Part shown: piece by piece, positions 1 through 6,737 of the stretch
How the letters are laid out: each line of letters starts with the position of its first letter
Numbering within the stretch: position 1 is the stretch's first letter
NCBI GenBank assembly: GCA_025362535.1
Contig: JANYGE010000096.1
Span: 1-6,737 of the forward strand
Source of the DNA: Hyphomicrobiales bacterium
Lineage (GTDB): Bacteria > Pseudomonadota > Alphaproteobacteria > Rhizobiales > Aestuariivirgaceae
Reading direction: 5' to 3'
Length of the DNA stretch: 6,737 bases
Position numbers and translations under genes: made by a program
Notes under the pieces: model-generated
Database searches by the model: none
Told to the model about the DNA's origin: nothing
What the model saw: only the letters and a program-made list of their open reading frames with translations

Positions 1-868
1 CCTTGGCATCGGCAGCGGAATAAGGTGCGATGACTTTAAGGCCAGGGATTTGGCTATACCATGCGGTATAATCTTGTGAGTGCTGTGCGCCCACACGTGC
101 GGCGGCACCATTGGGACCGCGGAACACAATTGAGCAGCCCATTTGCCCGCCTGACATATAAAGCGTTTTTGCGGCGGAGTTGATGATATGGTCAATCGCC
201 TGCATGGCGAAATTGAATGTCATAAATTCGACGATGGGTTTCAAGCCGGCGAAGGCCGCACCTGTGGCAATGCCGGTGAAACCATGTTCAGTGATTGGCG
301 TATCAAGAACACGCTCCGGCCCGAATTCATCCAACATGCCTTGTGAGATTTTATAAGCACCCTGATATTGGCCCACTTCTTCGCCCATCAGAAACACATC
401 CTTGTCGCGGCGCATTTCTTCGGACATGGCAGAGCGTAACGCTTCGCGCACCGTCATGGTGATCATTTCCGTGCCAGCGGGAATTTCGGGGTCAGTGAGA
501 AGGCCCCCTCCGGCACTTCGTGCCACCTCCCCCGCAAGGGGGGAGGATGAAGAAAGAATCGGAGCCACCTTGTCCTCCCCCTTTACGGGGGAGGTGTCGC
601 GTAGCGACGGAGGGGGACTTGCTGCGGCCGAAGCCTCACCAATCACCGCAATTGGCGCATTCACTTTAACGCCCTCAGTTCCTTCCGGAACTAAAATGGC
701 CGTGAGAGTGCCTTCATCAATCGCTTCCACTTCCATGGTGGCCTTGTCGGTTTCAATCTCGGCCAAAACATCGCCGGACTTCACTTGGTCCCCGACTTTC
801 TTAAGCCATTTGGCAAGCTTGCCTTCTTCCATGGTGGGGGAAAGGGCGGGCATGAGGATGGTTGGCAT
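1..868 (-). CDS. pdhB: Pyruvate dehydrogenase E1 component subunit beta with N-terminal lipoyl domain (3' part outside window)
   Basis: This is the E1 beta subunit of the pyruvate dehydrogenase complex. With PdhA it performs the thiamine-diphosphate-dependent decarboxylation of pyruvate and reductive acetylation of lipoyl groups. The 289 visible codons are open throughout. Residues 1-78 form a biotinyl/lipoyl domain (start [18 protein letters not shown]) with the lipoyl-lysine motif [10 protein letters not shown], the acceptor being K42. Residues 79-125 are a linker, and from about 126 the transketolase-type E1 beta domain begins. That domain shows [12 protein letters not shown] with the conserved Glu pair, [26 protein letters not shown] and [20 protein letters not shown] lipoyl domain on E1 beta is known from alphaproteobacteria such as Zymomonas and Sinorhizobium. 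The start is fixed by a GAGGA Shine-Dalgarno (878-882) that overlaps the pdhA stop and lies 9 bases before ATG. The oddity is that about 38 linker residues (84-121) are encoded by an inserted palindromic repeat. About 170-190 C-terminal residues should lie beyond the window. Confidence 0.97.
   Translation of the reverse strand, partial: MPTILMPALSPTMEEGKLAKWLKKVGDQVKSGDVLAEIETDKATMEVEAIDEGTLTAILVPEGTEGVKVNAPIAVIGEASAAASPPPSLRDTSPVKGEDKVAPILSSSSPLAGEVARSAGGGLLTDPEIPAGTEMITMTVREALRSAMSEEMRRDKDVFLMGEEVGQYQGAYKISQGMLDEFGPERVLDTPITEHGFTGIATGAAFAGLKPIVEFMTFNFAMQAIDHIINSAAKTLYMSGGQMGCSIVFRGPNGAAARVGAQHSQDYTAWYSQIPGLKVIAPYSAADAK
504..616. repeat. REP-like element of two inverted 44-bp units, inserted in frame in the pdhB linker
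   Basis: Two 44-bp units face each other: unit A on the plus strand (504-547) and unit B on the minus strand (616-573), separated by 25 bp. They match at 37 of 44 positions. Each unit reads CCCCCTCCG, a short hairpin, CACCTCCCCCG, AA, then GGGGGAGGA. It can therefore form two small hairpins, or the two units can pair with each other as one long hairpin. The short hairpin has stem GGCAC/GTGCC in A and GTCGC/GCGAC in B, so two base pairs differ by compensatory changes. C/G-run elements of this kind are common between genes in alphaproteobacteria (from memory, not searched). Here the element contributes pdhB residues 84-121, rich in Pro, Ser, Gly and charged residues, with no stop codon. Confidence 0.88.
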
Positions 869-877
869 GTTTCGGGT

Positions 878-882
878 TCCTC
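878..882 (-). promoter_or_regulatory. Ribosome binding site of pdhB overlapping the pdhA stop codon
   Basis: On the minus strand the pdhA stop TGA runs directly into GAGGA, followed by 9 bases and the pdhB ATG. The overlap of stop and Shine-Dalgarno supports translation of pdhB from the pdhA message, with ribosomes passing from one gene to the other. It also argues for the ATG at 868 rather than the later in-frame ATG codons of the lipoyl domain. Confidence 0.8.
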
Positions 883-1924
883 AAGCTGTCTTATAAATAT
901 CAGTATAGAGTTCGGACGCATCCGGCTCGGCATCAGCGACTGCAAAATCAGCCGCAGCGGTCACAATCTCTCGAATATCAGCATCCATCTTCTTCAAATC
1001 ATCTTCAGTTGCGCGGTTGGCTTTCAGCAATCGCGCTTTCACCTGCTCAATCGGATCATGCTCTTCGCGCATTTTTTGCACTTCTTCTTTTGAGCGATAC
1101 TTAGCCGGATCGGACATGGAGTGGCCACGATAGCGATAGGTCATCATCTCCAATATATAAGGCCCCTCGCCCGAACGGCAATGCTCGGTAGCGCGGTCGG
1201 CGGCATCTTTGACGGCGCGCACATCCATACCGTCTACTTGTTCTGAAGGGATGCCGAAAGCTTCGCCACGTGCGCCGAGATGATCGGAAGCAGCAGTAGA
1301 TCGGGCTGCTGATGTGCCCATGGCATAGCGGTTATTCTCGATCACGAAGATCACTGGCAATTTCCAGATTGAAGCCATGTTGAAGGTTTCATAGACTTGG
1401 CCTTGGTTGGCGGCACCATCGCCAAAATACGCCATCGAGACATTCTTGTTGCCGCGATATTTATTAGCAAAAGCCAGCCCTGCTCCCAATGGCACTTGCG
1501 CGCCCACAATGCCGTGACCGCCATAAAATTGTTTTTCACGGCTGAACATATGCATGGAGCCACCCTTGCCTTTGGAATAGCCGCCCTGACGCCCAGTGAG
1601 TTCGGCCATAACGCCCTTGGCTTCCATGCCGCATGCGAGCATGTGGCCATGGTCGCGGTAAGATGTGATCACTTGATCGCCAGGAATAGCGGCCATTTGC
1701 ATGCCCACCACCACAGCTTCCTGACCGATATAGAGGTGGCAGAAACCACCGATCGAGCCCATGCCATAAAGTTGGCCAGCCTTTTCTTCAAAGCGACGGA
1801 TCAGAAGCATGTCATAATAGGCTTTAAGTTCTTCCTCGGCTGGTAAGCCCGAGTTCTTCAAATCGGATTTGGACTTTGCAGGCTTGTCGCCCTTCTTTGC
1901 CAAATAAGCTGATCTCACCGCCAT
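881..1924 (-). CDS. pdhA: Pyruvate dehydrogenase E1 component subunit alpha
   Basis: This 347-residue protein is the thiamine-diphosphate-binding alpha subunit of the pyruvate dehydrogenase E1 heterotetramer. It converts pyruvate to a hydroxyethyl-ThDP intermediate that passes to lipoyl groups. Length is full for the family. Visible motifs in order are RRFEEKAGQLYGMGSIGGF (43-61), the YRDHGH segment (89-94), the GGSMHMFS loop (121-128), GHGIVGAQVPLGAGLA (137-152), and the ThDP/Mg motif from GDG (168-170) to ENN (196-198). YRYRGHSMSDP (263-273) is the loop that is regulated by phosphorylation in mitochondrial homologues. The start ATG has AGGGAGA (1931-1937) 6 bases upstream. It ends 12 bases before pdhB, so the two form an operon, presumably continuing outside the window to pdhC and lpd. 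The 108 bases between it and ftsB hold no convincing terminator, so co-transcription with ftsB remains possible. Confidence 0.98.
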   Translation of the reverse strand: MAVRSAYLAKKGDKPAKSKSDLKNSGLPAEEELKAYYDMLLIRRFEEKAGQLYGMGSIGGFCHLYIGQEAVVVGMQMAAIPGDQVITSYRDHGHMLACGMEAKGVMAELTGRQGGYSKGKGGSMHMFSREKQFYGGHGIVGAQVPLGAGLAFANKYRGNKNVSMAYFGDGAANQGQVYETFNMASIWKLPVIFVIENNRYAMGTSAARSTAASDHLGARGEAFGIPSEQVDGMDVRAVKDAADRATEHCRSGEGPYILEMMTYRYRGHSMSDPAKYRSKEEVQKMREEHDPIEQVKARLLKANRATEDDLKKMDADIREIVTAAADFAVADAEPDASELYTDIYKTA

Positions 1925-2032
1925 GCGTGTTCTCCCTGTTCACGGGATAAATCTAGCAGTAAATGATTGTGCTGGCTTGCGAAAAAGCAGATTAACTGGA
2001 TTTTGGTTTACCGTTCGGATTCAACAGGAAAA
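1925..2032. other. Short intergenic gap between ftsB and pdhA
   Basis: This 108-base AT-richer gap contains the pdhA Shine-Dalgarno AGGGAGA (1931-1937, minus strand). No stem-loop with a T run was seen, so there is no sign that transcription from ftsB ends here. No promoter with two good hexamers could be assigned. One GANTC site (the recognition sequence of the alphaproteobacterial methylase CcrM) lies at 2018-2022, which is too common to interpret. Confidence 0.5.
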
Positions 2033-2338
2033 TTACTTGGAGAACGTCACGATCACATCGGTCGCTTTGACCAGAAAAAGGTCTCTTCGAGCCAATTCAT
2101 CCAAATAATCGGGATCAATGCTTTCAGGGCGAAGCAATTTTACCCGGGCTTCGATGGCTTGGCGTTGCTTCATGATACCATCGCTTTCAACCTTGAGCAC
2201 ATCCAATTGCAGCGCCAACTTATCGCGGTAAGGATACCCGCGCGTGCCATAAAACCCATGCCATACCAAATAGCCCAGCATGGCCATACTGGCGAGGCTG
2301 ACCAAGAGTTCATATTTTTTTACGTGCATGAGTCGCAT
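2033..2338 (-). CDS. ftsB: FtsB/DivIC-family septum formation initiator
   Basis: This is a small bitopic cell-division protein of about 101 residues. FtsB-type proteins join FtsL and FtsQ in the inner membrane and activate septal wall synthesis. A short basic N-terminus (MRLMHVKKYE) leads into one membrane helix (about ELLVSLASMAMLGYLVWHGF). This is followed by the FYGTRGY turn and a periplasmic coiled coil (about YRDKLALQLDVLKVESDGIM through IEARVKLLRPESID). It ends in DYLDELARRDLFLVKATDVIV, typical of alphaproteobacterial members. The start is uncertain. ATG at 2338 has AAAGG (2348-2352) 9 bases upstream, while TTG at 2344 has the stronger AGGAG (2354-2358) also 9 bases upstream and would add two residues. 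Its position just upstream of pdhA matches the order often seen in this class, supporting the assignment beyond the weak sequence conservation of the family. Confidence 0.9.
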   Translation of the reverse strand: MRLMHVKKYELLVSLASMAMLGYLVWHGFYGTRGYPYRDKLALQLDVLKVESDGIMKQRQAIEARVKLLRPESIDPDYLDELARRDLFLVKATDVIVTFSK

Positions 2339-2372
2339 TGCCAAACACCTTTGCTCCTACATGATCTCAAGC

Positions 2373-2392
2373 TGGTTAACACTTCGTAACCA
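2373..2392. promoter_or_regulatory. Candidate operator: inverted repeat in the ftsB/rrf2 divergent region
   Basis: The arms TGGTTA and TAACCA are perfect inverted repeats around an 8-base spacer, in the 126 bases that separate the divergent ftsB and rrf2 starts. The size and symmetry would suit a dimeric winged-helix regulator such as the adjacent Rrf2 protein, but no binding specificity can be read from sequence. A weaker inverted repeat, TTAG-N6-CTAA, lies at 2436-2449, nearer the rrf2 start. The first site also contains TTAA-N7-TAAC, one mismatch from the CtrA consensus, so cell-cycle control of ftsB is an alternative reading. Confidence 0.35.
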
Positions 2393-2464
2393 ATTCAAGC
2401 CATTTCTTCATCTTACACCTTGATTTTTTGTTACTTTAGGCTGATCTAAGCTGCAGAGGTTATT

Positions 2465-2881
2465 ATGTTATCCAGCAGTCGATTTGTTGTCGCCATACAC
2501 GTGCTCTGCATTCTCGCAAGGAATGCTGGAAAAGGCCCGGTATGCTCCAACACCATCGCCTGCAGTGTTGACACTAATCCTGTGGTTATCCGTAGGCTAA
2601 TGTCTGAACTTGAGAAGGCAAAATTAGTTTTATCGACGGCAGGACGGGCCGGTGGCTTTTCATTGAGCAAAACCGCGTGTGATGTTTCTCTAGCGGATAT
2701 TTACGAAGCTGTTGAAGATTCAGCTGTTTTTAAGGCGCATAAACTTGATCCGGATGCGGAATGCCCCGTTGCCGCACAAATGTTTCAGATCCTTATGCCC
2801 AAGCTGCGTGATGCTGAGCGCGCGATGACGGCCTCTTTGCGAGACACCAAGTTGAGTCAGATTGCAACTGCCTTTCACTAA
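2465..2881 (+). CDS. Rrf2-family transcriptional regulator, YwnA-like
   Basis: This 138-residue protein is an Rrf2 winged-helix regulator. The N-terminus (SSRFVVAIHVL), the recognition-helix region (VDTNPVVIRRLMSELEKAKL, 35-54), the wing STAGRAGGFSL (57-67) and VSLADIYEAVE (74-84) are family hallmarks. They resemble Bacillus YwnA more than IscR or NsrR as I recall them. The effector region has DPDAECPVAAQ (95-105) with one cysteine, C100, and lacks the three-cysteine set used by IscR and NsrR to hold an iron-sulfur cluster. Other cysteines (15, 27, 33, 72) lie in or near the DNA-binding domain. A thiol-based or ligand-based sensor is therefore more likely than a cluster sensor. The ATG at 2465 has AGAGGT (2455-2460) 4 bases upstream. 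It is divergent from ftsB and separated from the next plus-strand gene by 313 bases, so it is probably monocistronic. Its targets are unknown, and autoregulation through the divergent region is plausible. Confidence 0.93.
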   Translation: MLSSSRFVVAIHVLCILARNAGKGPVCSNTIACSVDTNPVVIRRLMSELEKAKLVLSTAGRAGGFSLSKTACDVSLADIYEAVEDSAVFKAHKLDPDAECPVAAQMFQILMPKLRDAERAMTASLRDTKLSQIATAFH

Positions 2882-2934
2882 GGCATCAAACTGACAAATT
2901 GCTGACAGCACACAGCAGATGCCTGTCAGGCAAT
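2881..2934 (+). terminator. Possible rrf2 terminator with two alternative stems
   Basis: CTGACAG (2902-2908) and CTGTCAG (2923-2929) pair perfectly around a 14-base loop. ATTG (2898-2901) and CAAT (2931-2934) extend the stem with one bulged G. The right side can instead pair its GATGCCT (2918-2924) with AGGCATC (2881-2887), which begins right at the rrf2 stop codon. The two stems share bases and cannot fully coexist. The sequence after the hairpin is AT-rich but has no clean T run, so classical intrinsic termination is doubtful. Confidence 0.4.
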
Positions 2935-2954
2935 ATTAACTATTCATCAGCTCG

Positions 2955-3001
2955 AGTGTTTCGTTGCGTCTGTTGCGTTCCAAAAACAATGGCGAAACAC
3001 T
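2955..3001. repeat. 9-bp perfect inverted repeat
   Basis: AGTGTTTCG (2955-2963) and CGAAACACT (2993-3001) are perfectly complementary around 29 bases. The intervening sequence has GTTGCGT twice at a 9-base period. A related GAGTTTCGC occurs at 3020-3028, so the right arm has a second possible partner. Confidence 0.5.
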
Positions 3002-3028
3002 GGTGCAGTCGTAAGTTCCGAGTTTCGC

Positions 3029-3051
3029 AAGATCATTTGCCCGATGATCTT
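3029..3051. repeat. 8-bp hairpin AAGATCAT/ATGATCTT
   Basis: This is a perfect 8-bp inverted repeat with the 7-base loop TTGCCCG. CGC (3026-3028) and GCG (3057-3059) could add a further helix with unpaired bases on one side. It is not followed by a T run, so it is not a standard terminator. Confidence 0.5.
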
Positions 3052-3075
3052 CACTCGCGTAAAGCGTTCTGCATT

Positions 3076-3159
3076 ATTTGGGTCCTGGACCAAACTGATA
3101 GGTGAGATCAAGGCAAGTTGCCCCGCCTCCTCACCTGGGTTTTGATCCGGGACCCAAAT
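3076..3159. repeat. 84-bp imperfect palindrome, probable REP-type element
   Basis: The left arm (3076-3106, starting ATTTGGGTCC) and right arm (3130-3159, ending GGACCCAAAT) pair over most of about 30 bases. The outer ATTTGGGTCC and the inner AGGTGAG/CTCACCT blocks are perfect, and the stretch between them carries a few mismatches. A further AGGC/GCCT pair (3111-3114 with 3125-3128) continues the stem inward. GC (3071-3072) and GC (3161-3162) extend it outward past a 3-base bulge. The outer arm resembles the GGTCCCGGATCAA palindromic repeats scattered between genes in alphaproteobacteria, a similarity from memory and not searched. Confidence 0.65.
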
Positions 3160-3194
3160 GCTGTTAGTTATGCGTAAAATTAAGGCTATCGACT

Positions 3195-3683
3195 TTGGAG
3201 ACGGACCATCACCTTTATACGCGGCGCGGATTGCTCCATTTAATTTTCGGGGCAAGCGTTGTGTTGCTCCAATCGCAACCGGCCCTCGCCGATGACAGTA
3301 AGAATGGGGATGGTGGCGATACGAGTGGAGGTACCGATGGCAAAAATGGAGACGACGATGGTGGTGGCGAGGATGACCCCGGCTCTTCATCAGGTTTTGC
3401 AAGCCAAGGCGGTGCCGCACAAAATCTACATTTCCCAATCAAGCCAGCGCGGGAAATAGGGCGTGTGCTGAATCAGGATGAGATTAAAACAGCTATTTCC
3501 AGCGGCAATGCCGCAACTTTGCCCCTGCTGCTCGCTTATCTCAATATCAATTATCCAGGTAAGGTTTTGGATGTGAAGCTGCGGGCCATTGATAAAAGCT
3601 ATGTCTATGAGGTCAAGCTTCTTTCTAAAGCTGTTTTTTTGCATACCGTCATGCTCGATGCAAAAACCATGAAAAAGTTCTAG
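3195..3683 (+). CDS. Secreted PepSY-domain protein with Asp/Gly-rich segment, partner of the adjacent two-component system
   Basis: This 162-residue protein is probably exported and has three parts. Residues 1-32 form a signal peptide with a twin-arginine-like core, TRRGLLH (9-15), a hydrophobic stretch and a likely cleavage after PALA (29-32). Residues 33-72 are low complexity, made of Asp, Gly, Ser, Asn, Lys and Glu with KNGD twice. Residues about 84-162 form a PepSY-like domain, with EIKTAISSGNAATLPLLL and then YPGKVLDVKL, YVYEVKLL and MLDAKTMKKF. The start is TTG, because no ATG or GTG in this frame lies ahead of the signal peptide and the frame is closed by a stop at 3165. AAGG (3182-3185) sits 9 bases before it. 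The gene ends 5 bases before the response regulator. PepSY proteins beside response regulator and kinase genes are common in proteobacteria, and a role in modulating the kinase is inferred. The acidic segment might bind cations, which is speculation. Confidence 0.85.
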   Translation: METDHHLYTRRGLLHLIFGASVVLLQSQPALADDSKNGDGGDTSGGTDGKNGDDDGGGEDDPGSSSGFASQGGAAQNLHFPIKPAREIGRVLNQDEIKTAISSGNAATLPLLLAYLNINYPGKVLDVKLRAIDKSYVYEVKLLSKAVFLHTVMLDAKTMKKF

Positions 3684-3688
3684 CAACA

Positions 3689-4353
3689 ATGCGAATTCTC
3701 ATCGCCGAAGACGAACCCATTGTGGCAAATAATATCGCAAATATCTTGCGCTCAGCGGGTTATGCCCCAGACATTGCAGCAGATGGCGAAGAGGCTTGGT
3801 TCAAAGGGTCAACCGAAACTTATGCAGCGATCATTCTTGATCTGGGTCTGCCAAAGCTGGATGGCATCAGTGTCTTACACAAATGGCGTGCGGAAGGCAT
3901 CAACACACCTGTTGTAGTGCTCTCGGCGCGTGGCACATGGAGTGAGCGCGTTGAGGGCATCGACAGTGGCGCTGACGACTATCTGCCAAAACCGTTTCAA
4001 ATGCAGGAATTGCTCGCGCGATTGCGTGCTGTGCTGCGCCGGGTTGGCGGTCAGGCCCAATCAGTTATCGATGCTGGAAAATTGCAAATTGATTTGCGTT
4101 CACGCATGATCACCGTTGATGGTGTGCTTGCCAATTTGACCTCTCTTGAGTTTCGCTTGGTACATTTTCTGATGCTGCAAAAGGGACGTGTCGTCAGCCA
4201 CAGTGAACTTTCAGAAAATCTCTATGATCATGACCATGACCGTGATGCCAATGCCATTGAAGCTATTGTAAGCAGGTTGCGGAGAAAGCTCGGCCCCGGG
4301 ATTATTCAAAACAAGCGCGGCTTTGGTTATTTCATCGCTTCGGCTGATGTCTT

Positions 4354-4357
<4 letters not shown>
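3689..4357 (+). CDS. OmpR/PhoP-type two-component response regulator
   Basis: This 222-residue cytoplasmic regulator receives a phosphate from the kinase encoded next. The receiver domain (1-115) has the acidic pocket E7-D8-E9, phosphoacceptor D51 in IILDLGLPKLDG, the switch serine S79 (VVVLSARG), Y98 and the conserved lysine K101 (DYLPKPF). The C-terminal winged helix (about 128-220) shows LTSLEFRLVHFLMLQKGRVV, SELSENLYDHDHDRDANAIE and VSRLRRKLG, then KRGFGYFI, all typical of the OmpR/PhoB DNA-binding domain. The pattern DHDRDANAIEAIVSRLRRKL is close to PhoP-like regulators. It starts 5 bases after the PepSY stop with only a weak A-rich ribosome binding site, suggesting coupled translation. 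Its stop overlaps the kinase start in ATGA. The target genes are unknown. No direct-repeat box of the PhoP kind was recognised upstream of this operon. Confidence 0.96.

Positions 4358-6737
<2,380 letters not shown>

Larger units (their letters stand above)
2882..3194. other. 313-base gene-free region packed with inverted repeats
   Basis: No convincing gene is present on either strand between rrf2 and the PepSY gene. The region holds, in order: the alternative stems at 2881-2934; AGTGTTTCG/CGAAACACT (2955-2963 with 2993-3001, 9 bp perfect), with two direct copies of GTTGCGT (2963-2969 and 2972-2978) in its loop; AAGATCAT/ATGATCTT (3029-3036 with 3044-3051, loop of 7); and a large imperfect palindrome at 3076-3159. 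The remaining 35 bases before the TTG start contain the weak Shine-Dalgarno AAGG and TAAAAT (3175-3180), which resembles a -10 box but has no matching -35. The promoter of the three-gene operon could not be placed. Confidence 0.7.

Noticed and set aside
504..616. The repeated C/G-run units considered as a CRISPR fragment or insertion-sequence ends.
   Set aside because: There are only two units in inverted orientation with a 25-bp gap, no spacer series, no transposase gene and no target duplication that I can see.
402..896. Plus-strand open frame of 164 codons crossing the repeat element.
   Set aside because: It lies antisense to pdhB, whose lipoyl and E1 beta motifs are unmistakable. Its product is low complexity and resembles the spurious proteins often predicted over such repeats.
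1397..1846. Plus-strand open frame of 149 codons opposite pdhA.
   Set aside because: It is antisense to strongly conserved pdhA codons, has no ribosome binding site, and matches no family I recognise.
2378..2391. CtrA binding site near ftsB.
   Set aside because: It has one mismatch in the second half-site, and the bases are better explained by the longer perfect inverted repeat. It is kept only as an alternative reading.
3029..3051. Intrinsic terminator at the AAGATCAT/ATGATCTT hairpin.
   Set aside because: The stem is AT-rich and no T run follows on either strand.
3141..3180. Sigma-70 type promoter for the PepSY operon (TTGATC with TAGTTA at 17-base spacing, or TAAAAT alone).
   Set aside because: TAGTTA fits the -10 consensus poorly, and TAAAAT has no -35 at usable distance and would leave almost no leader.
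2947..3438. Minus-strand open frame of 163 codons over the intergenic repeats and the start of the PepSY gene.
   Set aside because: Half of it is antisense to the signal peptide and acidic segment, and the rest runs through the palindromes. No family features are visible and there is no ribosome binding site.

Overview
The window looks like a chromosomal segment of an alphaproteobacterium, most likely from Hyphomicrobiales (Rhizobiales) or a relative. Two things point there: a PdhB (pyruvate dehydrogenase E1 beta) that carries its own N-terminal lipoyl domain, and the arrangement eno ... ftsB-pdhA-pdhB on one strand, which from memory is a common gene order in that class. This is inferred from gene content, because no database search was possible.

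Layout. On the minus strand, reading right to left: the 3' four-fifths of eno (enolase, 5695-6737, cut by the window edge), ftsB (2033-2338), pdhA (881-1924) and the first 289 codons of pdhB (1-868, cut by the window edge). pdhA and pdhB are 12 bases apart and surely co-transcribed. Between eno and ftsB lies a block of four plus-strand genes: an Rrf2-family regulator of the YwnA type (2465-2881), then after a 313-base repeat-rich gap a tight operon of a secreted PepSY-domain protein (3195-3683), an OmpR/PhoP-type response regulator (3689-4357) and a PhoQ-like sensor kinase (4354-5712).

How the genes work together. eno makes phosphoenolpyruvate and pdhAB oxidises pyruvate to acetyl-CoA, so the minus-strand genes are central carbon metabolism plus a divisome gene. 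The plus-strand block is regulatory. The PepSY protein is exported, probably by the Tat route, and carries an Asp/Gly-rich segment. It is translationally close to the response regulator, which overlaps the kinase by 4 bases. The three are best read as one envelope-sensing signalling unit.

Non-coding structure. (1) A 113-bp element made of two inverted 44-bp REP-like units sits in frame inside the linker of pdhB and supplies about 38 residues of the protein. (2) The 313-base gap before the PepSY gene is packed with consecutive inverted repeats, including an 84-bp imperfect palindrome. (3) The kinase gene and eno converge and overlap by 18 bp. A strong hairpin that behaves as a terminator only on the eno strand is embedded in the kinase coding sequence. 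(4) A 6-bp inverted repeat with an 8-bp spacer lies in the ftsB/rrf2 divergent promoter region.

No tRNA, rRNA, CRISPR array, insertion sequence or phage gene was seen.
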